Below, piece by piece: positions 8,986 to 20,567 of a stretch of DNA of 64,000 nt. Under the pieces are notes generated by a model. The model made no database searches. It worked only from the letters and a program-made list of their open reading frames with translations, and was not told the origin of the DNA. Made by a program: the position numbers and the translations under genes. How positions within the stretch are numbered: position 1 is the first letter of the stretch; each line of letters opens with the position of its first letter. Source of the stretch: Taenia hydatigena (Eukaryota; Platyhelminthes; Cestoda; Cyclophyllidea; Taeniidae); assembly GCA_036345935.2 (NCBI GenBank), contig JADWOT020000001.1, positions 19,571,098-19,635,097 on the forward strand, written 5' to 3'.

Positions 8986-9605
8986 AGGTGTTCAGTCCAT
9001 AAAAGTAGCGGGCTACATCCCCGAACCTCAAGAGACACTTGAGTTGCTCGTTGCACTACTTAAATTGGGGAAAGTAGTATACTGCATTGGCATGTCAGTC
9101 ATGTGACATCACACACATTGATTGCTCTTTCAAGTATAGATGCCACTTGTAGCATGCTGTTTAGGAACATGTCACTATGGCGCGTAGATAAACCTCTTCA
9201 ATCGTGGTTATTTGGATCATCAACTCACTTGCTAGAATCAACCACCTCTGACGGTAATGATGATGCTCAGCTTGTTTTTACATTCTGTAACTTCGAGCAG
9301 ATGACGTATCATCCTCGCATGCCGTTTGCGTGGTTCGGTGACTTGCGCATGCGCGAATGAATGGTGGCAGAAGAGGAGGCGTAAAAATTTGTGCCATTTG
9401 TTTTCTTCGACTATAGATGCAGTCGCAAAGGATTGCTGCAGATGTTGAGTACATCTGCACTCAGCTGCGGCTCTAGGGATGAGTTTGGTCTTATTTTTGC
9501 TGACGACTTCTTAATCAGTGTTTACGGAATGCCATAGATGGAGGAAATCATGTCCAACTTACTCATTCCAGCATTGGTGCTATGCGAACGCTGGAGAGAA
9601 GAAGT

Positions 9606-9649
9606 GCGAGAGGCGAGGCGCCGCGCGGCGAGGCGAGGCGAGGCGAGAG
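9606..9649. repeat. GGCGA pentanucleotide microsatellite
   Basis: Tandem GGCGA units with a GCCGCGCGGC interruption. The mirror tract is at 29,922-29,960. Confidence 0.88.
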
Positions 9650-9815
9650 AATCGTCACGTAGTGCTTCTGTTGTGTCATGATTGATGTTTGGGTGGCGTA
9701 GCTCGCGATGCCCTTGATTACCCGGCAGGAAAGTCGTTGTTCTTCCTTTTTACCTCGCACCACTTGTGGGAGGACCAGTAACCCACACGTGCCATGGAAA
9801 CCATTTGCAGAGGCC

Positions 9816-10133
9816 TCAAATTAGTCTAGTGGAAATGGGAGTAGCATTTGTGATCTCCTGAGGGTGATGAAGGACTTCTTCACGTGGTTTTGATATCGTT
9901 CCGCCGACGTGAGTGCGTCCTTTTGGTGCAGAGTAGTTGCAATTCCAGCTGGAAGCGGGGATGGGCTGAACAGCACAAATGAAAATTGCCCCAGTTTCGT
10001 GCTCCTGGTGTGTGCAACCTAACTTGTAAACAATGGCGCACCCCTGTACCGTGTTGAATGACTCCTGGTCGTGATAATTCAGGTCGACTTCATTTATTGG
10101 TCGCACTTTGAACTTCTGGTTTCTAAAATGCAC
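9816..10133 (-). CDS. Hypothetical 105-codon exon-like frame
   Basis: There is no ATG at the upstream end; the frame is open further upstream (to about 10,181), so an internal exon is more likely than a complete gene. The sequence has the mixed composition of a globular protein, with segments such as KFKVRPINEVDLNYHD and GAIFICAVQPIPAS, and it ends ITNATPISTRLI. The mirror copy (29,438-29,755, +) differs by one residue over 318 bases, while the adjoining 369 bases differ at about 12 sites. No family is recognised. Confidence 0.4.
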   Translation of the reverse strand: MHFRNQKFKVRPINEVDLNYHDQESFNTVQGCAIVYKLGCTHQEHETGAIFICAVQPIPASSWNCNYSAPKGRTHVGGTISKPREEVLHHPQEITNATPISTRLI

Positions 10134-10160
10134 AATTTGCGTGAAGATCTACTCGGCTAG

Positions 10161-10529
10161 ATGGTGTTTGAAATGATGAATTCATGCATTCGATGCAACT
10201 TACGCCGCTGCACTTTTATTCCTAAGTTGCTGCAAGACACCGCGGTGGCACTCTTCTTTCCTCTGCCTATTTCTGTCCTGCAAGTTGTCCTCCTTAATGT
10301 CTGTGTGAATGAGAATGGTCTTGATGCTGACTATTGTATTTTCAAGGCTGTAGCACACAGGAAACGACGAACACATTTCGTGGGAATGGTCTACAATCGC
10401 TGTTCGGGGGTGAAAATTCAAACCTACTTCCATGGTTCTGTGACTGGACAATGCTCAGCTCAGTGGACATGTCATTGGCAGAGTTTGCCGCCGGTTCAGT
10501 GGAGAAAGAAGGACTGGGAGACTAAGTGA
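10161..10529 (+). CDS. Hypothetical 122-codon frame
   Basis: It starts at ATG with MVFEMMNSCIRC. A hydrophobic stretch around LFFPLPISVLQVVLLNV (about residues 31-47) may be a membrane segment. The mirror frame at 29,042-29,410 (-) is the same length with nine residue changes. Of about 12 substitutions, seven fall at second codon positions, which argues against constraint on this frame. It lies divergently beside the 9,816-10,133 frame. Confidence 0.22.
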   Translation: MVFEMMNSCIRCNLRRCTFIPKLLQDTAVALFFPLPISVLQVVLLNVCVNENGLDADYCIFKAVAHRKRRTHFVGMVYNRCSGVKIQTYFHGSVTGQCSAQWTCHWQSLPPVQWRKKDWETK

Positions 10530-11399
10530 TCTCTTGGCTCAAATACGTGATAGCTAAGGCATTTTGGAGACAACCCGACGTGCCACACTATGGAAATCGG
10601 GTCCGTGTTAGTTAGGGATGTTGAGAGCTTAGCGGCCCTCCTGAGAGACGTGAACATTCTGCTTCCCGCGCGTCCATGTGTGCAATGGTGGGTGGACCTC
10701 GGCTCCACCCTTCTCAACTGGGGCTATTAGCCGATCTGTAGTCGCCTGACCCCTAACGAACACGACTCGAGGTGACTGCACTCCTCGCTACATCGTTTTA
10801 CTGGTCTCAAAATGCAGCTCTGGTTCCATCAGCCTCCAAGTAGCAAATTTAGTTGGGGTAGCTGTTCAGGAGTGATGGCGTTGGTGGTTGGATTGGCATT
10901 GCTCTCTCCCCCATTCCTCACTACCTCATTCATCAGTGCCTTCCATTAATGCAGAGACGCAGTGCCCAATGTGAAGCACTCAGGTTTTGAACGAAGAATC
11001 TGGCGAGAACAGGCTAAAATCCTCTACAACTCAAAGCCTGTGAAATGAGAAATGAGATGGTATGACAGAATTAGGAAGTCTGGGTCACGGAGCTTAGGCC
11101 CAAGTTTGTTCTCCCGCTTTGCAGGACAAAATCCACCAGCCTTGCACCTTGTGAAGTAAGAACACAGCACAGACAGTTAGCAGTTAGTCACCTCAGAGCG
11201 GATTACCAGCTGCAAATACGGCTGTCATCTTCGGCCTTACCGTTGAATCGAGACTTCTGAGGCCGCTAACGCCAAATACCCACAACAGTAGCTGTAGCAA
11301 TTGGCACACTGCTTTTATGCTCCTCTCTCCTTTTCCTCTCTCAAAATCAAGATAGCAGCCTCTGCTACCTGGTAGAATTTCTACTGGGAGCAAACCATT

Positions 11400-11420
11400 G
11401 CGTCACATATTAGTGACACC
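11400..11420. promoter_or_regulatory. Palindromic GTCAC-N-GTGAC word
   Basis: The word GCGTCACATATTAGTGACAC sits in sequence unrelated to the F2 copies but shares their core and the following CCAG. Its mirror is at 28,152-28,172. Confidence 0.5.
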
Positions 11421-11685
11421 AGACTGAACCAAGAAAACCGGGGCCGACTCACATGCGAATGCCCTTCTATTCACTATTCTCCATCATGACCTTTGCACTT
11501 TTGCCAACCTGCAAATACAGAATATTTTGGAAAGCGTTGTGAAGTAAGAGCCGAATGAGCCTTCATCATTTAGGCATCCTTGTCTAAAGGCAATGGAAAA
11601 GTGGCTTTCACATCTTCTCTTGGTGCAGTCTAAGCAAAAGCCCTACAGATAAATAAAGTGTGAGGATGCAAGGAATAACTTTATC

Positions 11686-11883
11686 ATGAATGATAAAATA
11701 ATGGGAAAAATTGCGACTAGTAGTATGAGTGGCGTGGAAAGGCTGTCTTTAAAAATTTGTGCCCTTGCACAACACAACGCATTTGACATGCGAACCTTCG
11801 CAGTGACGCAAGGAGATGCGAAAGCGGGAGGGGTGTGGCTAATCTGTAAGTGGAATGCACGACCTCAGAGTTTGATCAAGTAG
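11686..11883 (+). CDS. Hypothetical 65-codon frame
   Basis: It starts at ATG with MNDKIMGKIATSS and is identical in predicted protein at 27,689-27,886 (-). It is short, unrecognised, and could be chance; the identity is explained by recent duplication. Confidence 0.18.
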   Translation: MNDKIMGKIATSSMSGVERLSLKICALAQHNAFDMRTFAVTQGDAKAGGVWLICKWNARPQSLIK

Positions 11884-12210
11884 CAACGCATCTTCACATA
11901 CAGACCGCAATGGGGAACGGTGGGAAGGGAGGGCGGCTTATCATGAACATGACACACCTAGTGCTGCAGGTGTAGCTAAACCCGATGGATCGGTGCACTT
12001 GAACGTCCCTTAAGAGGGCGACTGTTATGTCCGCCACGACGATGGGTTGGACCGATGGGTGTCTGCTATTCGGTATGCTGTGGCCGACACGCGCACACTA
12101 CTATGCCCATTCAGTAGGTGGAGTGCACTTGTCTAACTGCGAGGATTGGCAGATGCCCTAGAATTAGCTCCTAGTGCAGTAAAACATTCTTGTCTCTACG
12201 TTCAATCCTT

Positions 12211-12229
12211 GCGTCACGCATCTGTGACA
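12211..12229. promoter_or_regulatory. Palindromic GTCAC-N-GTGAC word
   Basis: The word GCGTCACGCATCTGTGACA is a third context for the same motif family. Its mirror is at 27,343-27,361. Confidence 0.5.
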
Positions 12230-12729
12230 GCCTGGATTTCCACTTTGAGCTCAAGCCTTCTACATAACTTTGTTACGTGTAAGGAGAAAGGAGTTGAGGA
12301 ATAGTCAAACACTGCGTCAAATCAGTTTAATGTCTTGCCTTACCCCTCTCCTTCATTAATGAATTAGAAATATTGCCGACTCACTTCCAAAGCACCATTT
12401 TGAGTGATTAATCCGGCTTGAATCGCAAAGCAATCAACCAAGAATTGAAAAGTTGCGTTAGATTTTGAATCAGTCATGTCTTGCAACTGATGGATTTGAT
12501 CAATCAAGCATAGCAAGATGGTCACTTAGTGGGAGAGGAAGGAATTATGTGTAGCAACAAAGCGAAGGAGAGGGAAAGCGTTGACCTACCGTTGTGTCCG
12601 ACTGAACCGCATCACTGGATATGGAAGTCAGTTACTAATGAGGCGTCCGCACGTCTGATGCAGTTCGCATATTGCTGGTACGGAAGCGGCATCACCACAG
12701 ACACCTCGGAAGAGTGGACGTAGGAGTAG

Positions 12730-12780
12730 CCATGACTCAATTTAAATTGGAGTCATTTCATTTCATCTCATTTCATTATC
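12730..12780. repeat. 25-base near-palindrome beside TCATT repeats
   Basis: ATGACTCAATTTAAATT followed by GGAGTCAT is an inverted repeat with one odd base, next to a TCATTTCATT tract. The mirror is at about 26,793-26,845. It could form a small hairpin or hold two TGACTC half-sites. Confidence 0.6.
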
Positions 12781-13613
12781 TAGTGTAGAACAACAGACAT
12801 TTAGCATGCCTCATCCCTCTAAAGTCATAATTTCTGTGTTAGTAGCCTCCCAATCAAATTGCTCTTCATCTACGTCTACACAGGTATTCCAGGCATTACA
12901 ATGTAACGAGCGAGAGGGAGAAGAGTAGACGTTCCTCAGAAAGAGGCTACGAAGATGCGGAGGGAGATAGGAATGGGAGATAGACATAAAGAGCATGATG
13001 ACGATGACAAATTGACAAAAGACAAAGAGGACGAATGGGAAGCAGATAAATACGACTGAGAGGGAAGAGGAAAGGAAGCACCTCCGAAGGACTAGAAGAG
13101 GCCTTTGCCTTTCTTCTCCGTCTTACTGCGCTCTTTAACGACATCTGAGAGGACGCATTCGCTAAGACCACCCCCGCCGATGCTATGGGCTGAATCAGCA
13201 CCCATGTCCCACTCTCGCCAGGCCTCCTTCCAGCGCGCCTTCTACTCCTCGAAGGCACGACGCTCTGTCGCGTGCGCCGCCTCCTCCTCCTCCTGTTGCA
13301 AATGCTCTCGCGTCTGCATCTACATCAATACACATGGTTCCAATGGTATCACGAAGTTAGTCATGCCACCCATTGCGCGAATGGAAGTAGGAATTCTTCG
13401 CAGGTCACCCAATTCGGCGCTAATTGGGAGTCAACTTAGTGATTTATTCATGTGAACCACTTGGTTGTGCTCATCGTGGGCTGTCCAGTGTGAGTAATGT
13501 GCGCAGTCAAGTATCCATCCCAACTTGACACAGCTTGGCTCATTCGAGTCGAATTATTCCATCACCTCTAAAACCATGTACATACGCCAAAAGTCCACTA
13601 GACTTAAAACTGG

Positions 13614-14217
13614 TTATGAGATTTTGACTCCTGCAGCATGACTGACCCTGTCAAACACATTATGCGTTAATAACGATTTCACGTTGGCACTTTTCTTGAC
13701 GTGGTTTACATCTGGGAAATGCTGCAAATTCCTCCTCATCTCACTTCTTTGTGGTTCTCCTTGATTCGCTTCACTGTCTCTGTCGTGATAGTACAATTGC
13801 CTGCTTTTGATGGTAAGGGAAACTGAGTTTGAGTTGTTCTTTTCCCTGGATCTCCATGGTTGGTTTACTTGGATGTCGTTTGCTAAGAATTGGCTTAAGT
13901 GGTGAAGTTGGTTATGCCTACGCATATCGGGTAACAGGCACGTCCATGCACGGATGGCTTTCGTTTGCGATGATGTCCATGCGTCCATGCCTTATGATGA
14001 CCAGAACATTACCGCATTTTTCAATGCAACTGCTAGACAAACTAGAAAATTTGGATGCAGTAGAGTATATCACGAGGCTGAGGACAATGCTTCCAGATGT
14101 CCGTTCACTTGCACCCCAATCCCATGGCAGACGAGGATAGTTGGAAGATGCATTTCCTATTACACGGAATACATTGCTACGAGCTTGACCAGCAAGAGCG
14201 CCGATGACAACGCTTGA
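13614..14217. CDS. Locus of overlapping exon-like frames on both strands
   Basis: Minus: 124 codons, 13,614-13,988 (ATG), with a polar segment around NQPWRSREKNNSNS. Plus: 95 codons from ATG 13,856 to 14,140 and 87 codons from 13,954 to 14,217. The latter contains several Cys and N-x-T/S sites (DDQNITAFFNAT). All are preserved in the mirror at 25,303-25,954. They cannot all be coding. In the minus frame every difference I noticed from the mirror copy changes a residue. No family is recognised. Confidence 0.22.
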
Positions 14218-14369
14218 AAAAGGAGATGGGCTGCGTAGGGTCGACAGTGCAACCTCTCCGAGCAGATGGACGGCCTTTGAGTTCATGAGACTCAGAGTGT
14301 TGCTTCGCAGTCCTTTACTTAGTTCTAGATGTCATTTGGTGAAACAAACTTTCCCTTGGCTTAAATGTA

Positions 14370-15320
14370 CTACCTTTGGCTACAAACCACCGAATTCGCT
14401 AAGTGGACTCCATCATCTACAGCGTCAAATATCGGTGACATTTGAGACAGTTTGCATGTTTCTTGTGTCAGCACCCACACACTTGGGCGGACAATCCCTG
14501 TAGTGTCCCACTTCAACAAGGTTTCTCCCGAAGACCTCATTTCTGCCTCGCCATTCCCACCTTCCAAGTGACTCACTAAGTCGGCTACAACTTTCATGAC
14601 AATGCTAGCAAAACACAGAGGTAAAATCTATCGCATTGCAATCCTTCATCTCGTCAGCTAAAATCTGGCGGAGGAGCTTATAGGACAGTGCCGAATTGAC
14701 GTAATCGAGAAAAGTTTGTTAATCGCATTGTTGTGATAAGCTACTAAGTTACAACTTATGCTACATTGTTATGATTGCAAGTTCTCTTCTTCCGAAATGC
14801 CATTCGCATTGTTTATTCCACCACTATCACCACCAGACGATGAGTGGATGCAAGTGATGCAGCAGGGATTGCAGGGATATAAAACTAATCAGTTGGTGAT
14901 GATAAATTATGTGCGAGGAGGAGGAGGAGGAAGGACTGTGGCTGGTCTTACTCTACAGTGGGAAGCTCGCAGGCAATTGCAGTGAAGGCCTGTGAGGCTG
15001 ATTCGGTGCCAGCTGCTTTGAGGGGCCCAAGAAAGTAGAATTAGTTGACTCAAGCAACGCGAGAGTTCGGCATTCCCTTAAATTGCAATGCAGATATCGG
15101 ATCGGGTTTGGACATGCAAAACAATGCTCTCTAAACGCTGTAGCCCTTTGTAATGTGTAACAGTCAGAGAGGATTGCCGGTAGAACTACTCGTGACAAAC
15201 TTACACGTGAAATCTATCGCATTGCGAGGCTGGTGTCATCGAAAGATTGTTTTTCGTAAAAGCTACTCGCAGCTTATTAATTATGAGGAGTAAAGTGCCG
15301 CATAACTTTCTCCAAATGAC
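14370..15320 (-). repeat. Diverged F2-related block, inverted
   Basis: On the reverse strand, a frame at 14,370-14,597 (start MKVVADLVSHLEGGNGEA) is a clear but diverged relative of the F2 frame at 32,836-33,021 (DDLVSHLESGISKVEMRA); both contain WDTTGIV. On the plus strand a 75-codon frame (14,758-14,985) matches minus-strand frames at 32,448-32,636 and 22,310-22,657 (shared PPDDEWMQVMQQG). A GAG tract is at 14,915-14,932. Confidence 0.75.
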
Positions 15321-15559
15321 CAAAAGCACCACTACGAAAGGCAGGTAAAATGCATGCTTGCAAGTGGTTACGACGTCCTGCAGCAGACACCTTTTGATTG
15401 AATGCCGTTGGTGCACACGGTAGATGGTTGCCCAAATGCATCTCTCCAGGTGGCAGTGTAGGCCAGATTAGACCGATCCGCGACTGAGAAGTTGCCACCG
15501 CCCATCGAGAACGAGGAGGAGGAGGAGACGAAATATGGCAGGTAGACGCTCGTCGTTTA

Positions 15560-15850
15560 GTGCTTGCAAGTAACCCCTTTCGTCGACAGTTCTTCCTCAA
15601 ACTCAGGCAAATTTATGGCCGGAATTCGTCGACCAAAAGGAAAGACAGGAGGTCGAATGTGGACGAACCCCCTCTAGTAACAACACTTCCAGCAATCACA
15701 CAAAAAAGGAAGCATCTATCATGTGAATGGGCTACCACTATCGTGATTGGCACGCATAAGTGTAATGACGAGGGAAGAATGAACAACCAGCACCCAAGAC
15801 GAGTTGTTGTTTTGAAGAAAGCGACAAACTGCTCTGGATGCAAGAAGTGA
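15560..15850 (+). CDS. Hypothetical frame ending in a CSGCKK tail
   Basis: The C-terminal half (WATTIVIGTHKCNDEGR to LKKATNCSGCKK) has relatives at 57,255-57,384 (+), 3,523-3,650 (-) and 21,780-21,903 (+), each ending at the same stop. Between the copies at 15,741 and 57,261 most differences are at third positions, mildly favouring this frame, but the third copy shows no such bias. It has no recognised family. Confidence 0.25.
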   Translation: MLASNPFRRQFFLKLRQIYGRNSSTKRKDRRSNVDEPPLVTTLPAITQKRKHLSCEWATTIVIGTHKCNDEGRMNNQHPRRVVVLKKATNCSGCKK

Positions 15851-16560
15851 ATTTAAGGCAATCCTTCGCAGTGCAGAAATCCGGACCAAAACTGCACTGA
15901 TGATCAGGAGCAATGAGGAGGAGAGTCGTCTTGACGTACCCTTCAGCACGACCGATATGCTAGTTAGTGAGGAGGTCTCTGTGGATTGTGTCCTCTGTGT
16001 GTGTGGTGTCACCTGACTGACATGCCAATGTAGCATGCTACTGTCCCCAATTTAAGTAGTGCAAAGAGCAACTCAAGTGTCTCTTGAGGCTCGGGGATGT
16101 AGCCCGCTATTTTTATGGACAGAATAACTTACCATACTATTTAAAAGTATTTTCTGAGTAGAGGTTCATTATTGCATGCTGGAAATGACTGAATGCAGCT
16201 TATTTTGAATTCCCGAAACACTGCACTTAACAGCACTTTACTCAGTGCTTCAACGTCACCTCGTCTGTTGTTTGTCCAGCCTCCATCAGTGAGGATTTTG
16301 AGTTGCATGGCATGGACTGTATTCCATGCTTCTTCAAGGCCATCTGGATTCAGCATCTGCACTTCGTCTGTGGAGTCGTTGCTAAGTTGCATGTTGTATT
16401 CCTTGTTTTACGTGATTCTCAAGTGCTTCTGCCTTCACAAGACTTACGTGCTTTGCGTTGAGGACTCGGTGAGGCACCTTGATTCATGCAGTGTTTTCAG
16501 TCCGCGGCGACGAAGAAAACCCGCAGGTGCTGATGGATGGTGCGTGCGATCATTGGGCCG
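15720..16560 (-). repeat. Module A, inverted copy with a different far end
   Basis: It matches 57,310-58,110 closely up to the word ACCTCTGT near 16,580, where it joins unrelated sequence. The 83-codon frame (16,141-16,392, -) is intact but more diverged than the others. Confidence 0.85.
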
Positions 16561-16599
16561 CAACGGAGACAACCTCTGTCTGGACCTCAGCAGTAAAAT

Positions 16600-19500
16600 T
16601 ACCAAGGCTGCCACTGAAATCTAAAGTGTTACACAGGAAATTTTTAAAAGAAATGGGTTATGTATCCGCTACCAGCTTCACTCATATGTGACACTAGAAC
16701 TGACTACCTTTGCCAGGTGTCACAAAGGTGTTACGCTGTAGTCTTCATCAATTCACGGGTATGCCTTTGTTAGCTCTTGCCTCAAGTCTCATATTAAACG
16801 TCAGTTCAACCGTCTACTACCTACGTGGAAAATGGAGAGAGGTCTTGTGAGGAAGGATCCAAATCGACTGTTTAAAGAAGGCAGAATGTTACTTTCAATC
16901 GTCCATGCCCTAATACATAGATGGTTGGCTAACTCCATCCACGCTGCCAGTCCGCCACATCCTCTGTGTGGCTCTACTAAAATCCACTTACAGTTGTGGC
17001 GCATGGAATGGTTCTGCGTCATGACAAATTTGCTACTGTGGTCCTCAACTGGACTCAACGCGAAGCTCAAATGCTCAGACAAAGGGAAAAATACAAATGC
17101 AAGTGATATTATCGTATCTACAGAGTAAGTCTTGCAGAAGGTAGTACCTACTGATAGCCTACCTGTTTCTGCATAAGGAGAGTGTTCTTCAGGTTCTCCT
17201 TACGGGCGAGTGTTCGGCAAATGATATGTTACACTTATTGGAGGAGAGAAAAGAAGGAGGCAGTCATCCATTTGCCGATTTGTCTACTATAAGATGGGTT
17301 GCAATTAAAAGCCTTCTTAAATGTGCTACTACTTATAACAAGCGCCAATTCTGTCACTGCTAGCTAGACTACCTGCAATAAGCCCAATAAACGGACCAAA
17401 ATGAACACAAGAAATACGTAGAATTCGGGTGATTAGCAACTGCAGCAATCTTTAGAGTGTTTCTTGTTCCTTCTGCTCCTTTAACAGTAAATCTAGTAAA
17501 AACAATAGGTCCTGCAGTCGTTTGCATTAAAAAAGTACACCAAATTTGCCTTTTCTATTTTCCAGCAATAAGGGTTGACTTTAAAGGCACAGACGTGAAG
17601 GATCTCTACTTGTGTCGGTCATTTGTACGATGTATCGCTGACGTCTCATCTCTCATCCTAAAAGCATCGCAAAGTTTGCCATTGAAGAGAGCAGTCATTT
17701 AGTAATTGCAGAGTACCTGGTACCAAAGGCATAACTAGAAGAACATATCGTGTTTGACAAAGACTCCAACTAACTGAAATCGCTGGACAGCTCTATCGCT
17801 TTAAAGAGGTGCCTGGAGCTGAAGGGTTTACATTCTGCTGCATTAAAATGAATCAATTTATTAACTTTCTCTTAATTTACACTACTGAGATGTAAACATT
17901 GAAAATACACGCGTGAGGAAAATACAAGAAGTAGCAAGGCATGTGGGACATCGTGTCCTCGCTGGAGCCAATAAAAAGTACTAAAACGCATACTGGGATG
18001 GTGGCATCTACCGAAACCTAAGTAGTGTTGATGGATCCGCTCATCAACTTCCAGTCGCAATCAACTTCAGAATCAAGGAACATGCCATGTTCAACAGTCA
18101 AAATAGTTGAATGTAAAGAACACGAAGTCCTAAACCTCTTCCATCCATGCCCAGGTAAATCCAGTTTCGTCCTTAGTCCATCAATTTCATTTTAATCATG
18201 CTGCGAAGAGAAAGTGAATTTCTTTGCACAAGGCACGGCCAATGCAATGGCAAGTGATGACAATGTGGAGAGCATTGGCAAGGAGAATCGTATTAGCACA
18301 AGCGCATTGTACGGAAAAGCTGTGATAAATCGCGGTTTCGTTGGCAAGCAATGTGTATCAAAAAAGAAGGAATTTTAATGGTTTTACCAAATTCTGTATG
18401 CCACCATCACTCCACAAACTCATCACGAAATGATCCTGTGGCATCGTAACCTCCAGGTTCGTTGAGAAGCCTGCAAACAAACAAGTGCTGTTTCCGCTTT
18501 CGTCAAATGACTGTACATCTAGTGCATCTGCGCTCCTTGGATGGTCCTCGCTCATTTCCCGACGTGGAGCACGTGAGCCGTGTGAAGAGAGACGCGTTTG
18601 AGCAAACACAAGAAAAAGAAATTATTATAGCATGTAAAAGTGTGCAGCGGCTCGGCAGGCAGAGTAAATTTGCTGACACCAGATAAATATGAAAATGCAC
18701 CGACGAAGGCTGATCAGACAACAGATAAGATGGCGCTAGAAATATTCGGCAAAGTACTGCCAAGTGGAGCACTTTGATGATGCAAAAAAGCAAAATTCAG
18801 TCTTTTCAATCGTGCACTGATTGGCAGGCCACATTAAAGAAAGCAGGAGTTGTGTGCAATCCATGAGGTCAAATCCACGACCTCAATGTTCTTCAAGCCA
18901 AACAAGCGATTACATCGTGTCTCTCTACAACCGCCTGCTAGTGAGCAGCGGAGCAGATGAGAGTGAGAAAATGTGCAGCCAGCGATGGCAGAGCGAATCA
19001 CGAGTCGCCATTCCATTGATTTATCGATTGATCAGAAATTGATTTGCCACACAACGAGTGATTAACGCGTGGTCTCAGTTAATAAGTGCGCTGGTTTGCG
19101 ATCAGAGGGACGACAACTGTGCAGTAGGGAGTGGATCGCTTCATTGCTCCACAGAGACGTTCGAAGATACAAGGAAATTAGTTAAAAACACTAATTTGAC
19201 GGACAAAATGTCGAACTGCAAACACAGTTTGATTAGTAAAGTGTTTGGGAAGTCGTTATCAAAACGACTTTGTCCAATTAAATGTAGGTTTATGTATCCT
19301 CCCATGTTTAGTTTTATCTGTAAACCATTAAGAGGGTAGTTGATTGCAGTTTTGATGACATTGGGAGACCTCTTAGCTGGCATGACCAGAATTAGCAATA
19401 AAAGACACTTTTGATGTGCTCACCTTCTAACGAACCATGCTTTTATGATTTCAGTGGAACCTATTCCTTGTTCAGCCACTATTCAACAGGAGAACATTCT

Positions 19501-19840
19501 CCGAACAGGCAATCTGTTAGTGGTAACATACCTGTTTGTGTCAAAGTACTTGAGATGGTGGACTGTTAGTTTGGTAGAATCTAACAACCCGAAAGCACTG
19601 GCTTGTGCATCTCTCAGTTTCATTCGCATGGTCTTTTCATTTCAACAGAAGAATGCCGTCCACATCTATGGAGACCTAGTTTTCACGTCTTTTCAGTAGA
19701 ATGGAAAACCTACAGCCTATTTAGTTGCACCAAACTTTTCCCTTATTACATTAGACGAATATCTACCATCTCCCAAAACAGTTAATCAGGGATGCGATTC
19801 AAACAGCGGTGTCTTTAAATAATTTCTATCTATTGCATTT
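16600..19840. other. Single-copy region without a clear gene
   Basis: I see no copy of this 3.2-kb stretch elsewhere in the window. It contains only short frames, the longest ATG-initiated one being 98 codons at 16,832-17,128 (+), with competing antisense frames. A copy of the palindromic word is at 16,677-16,694. Nothing else was recognised. Confidence 0.6.
16677..16694. promoter_or_regulatory. Palindromic GTCAC-N-GTGAC word, degenerate
   Basis: TTCACTCATATGTGACAC is one base off the family consensus on its left half and lies in single-copy DNA. Confidence 0.4.
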
Positions 19841-20567
19841 TAAGACTTACTTTGGAAAATTCGCTGTGCAACAATGGAAAATAACGTCCATCCATTCGGC
19901 GTCATAGTGAGCTGCATTACGTTACATTTTATTTCAGGTTTGGAATAGCACAAATATACAGCCAAAAAGGATAGGGAAGAAGTCACTGACGAGGAGAGGC
20001 AGTAAAAACGAGGAAAGGGGAAGCTGCATGAAATACCGCACTCTAAGTGTTGTTTATGGCTTACGAAACAAGAGAAACACGGTTTGATTTGTTGTTCTCC
20101 TTGCATCCTCATGGGTGGCCCAGCTGGAATGCACCTGCTAAGCATGTGTGTAGGTGGTGAATTCGTTGGACGGTGCAGAGTGGATGGAGGGGCGAATGGG
20201 TGGTAGGAGGGACAAGGCTTGTCTTACACGCTGGCTTGCGTGCATGTAGAAAGCGTGTCGCTAATCTGTGAATGATGCAAAATGAGTGCTCCAAAGATGA
20301 TGATTAATTAGGCGGGTACATGGGCGTTGAGACGTGGCTTCCCAAAGACACCGTGCACACCATTGCTTGCAATATGTCGCCCCGGATTTCCTGTAATCTC
20401 TCAAGTCGGATTTCAGTTTGATGCAGGCAGGTGATGCAACTCTATCACCCGTCAGCCGCTGCACACAACGCGCCTTGCACTCCAGCACCCACATCCTCGT
20501 TGCAAATAAACAGACAATGAAGATGGCATTGTTTCTGTGTCCACGACTTAAGGCAAATGCAACTGGT

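Larger units (their letters stand above)
1..14251. repeat. Left arm of a giant inverted duplication
   Basis: The whole stretch reappears in reverse orientation at about 25,308-41,972. Matching frames give near-constant coordinate sums within three sub-blocks: about 41,972 for 1-4,400, 41,930 for 6,200-8,985 and 39,570 for 8,985-14,251. These are the signature of an inverted repeat with a few indels. The inner end is at the word CTGCGTAGGGTCGACAGT near 14,245. The outer end is not reached, because position 1 still matches the partner arm, so the arm continues beyond the window. A spacer flip at 4,533-6,189 and a 2.36-kb segment missing at 8,985 are the main differences from the partner. Confidence 0.92.
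8985..14251 (+). repeat. Inner inverted block, left copy
   Basis: This 5.3-kb sub-arm matches 25,308-30,581 in reverse with a coordinate sum of about 39,570. It is mostly low in coding signal, with exon-like frames at 9,816-10,133, 10,161-10,529 and 13,614-14,217. 10,720-12,500 shows nothing convincing apart from two palindromic words. Confidence 0.92.
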
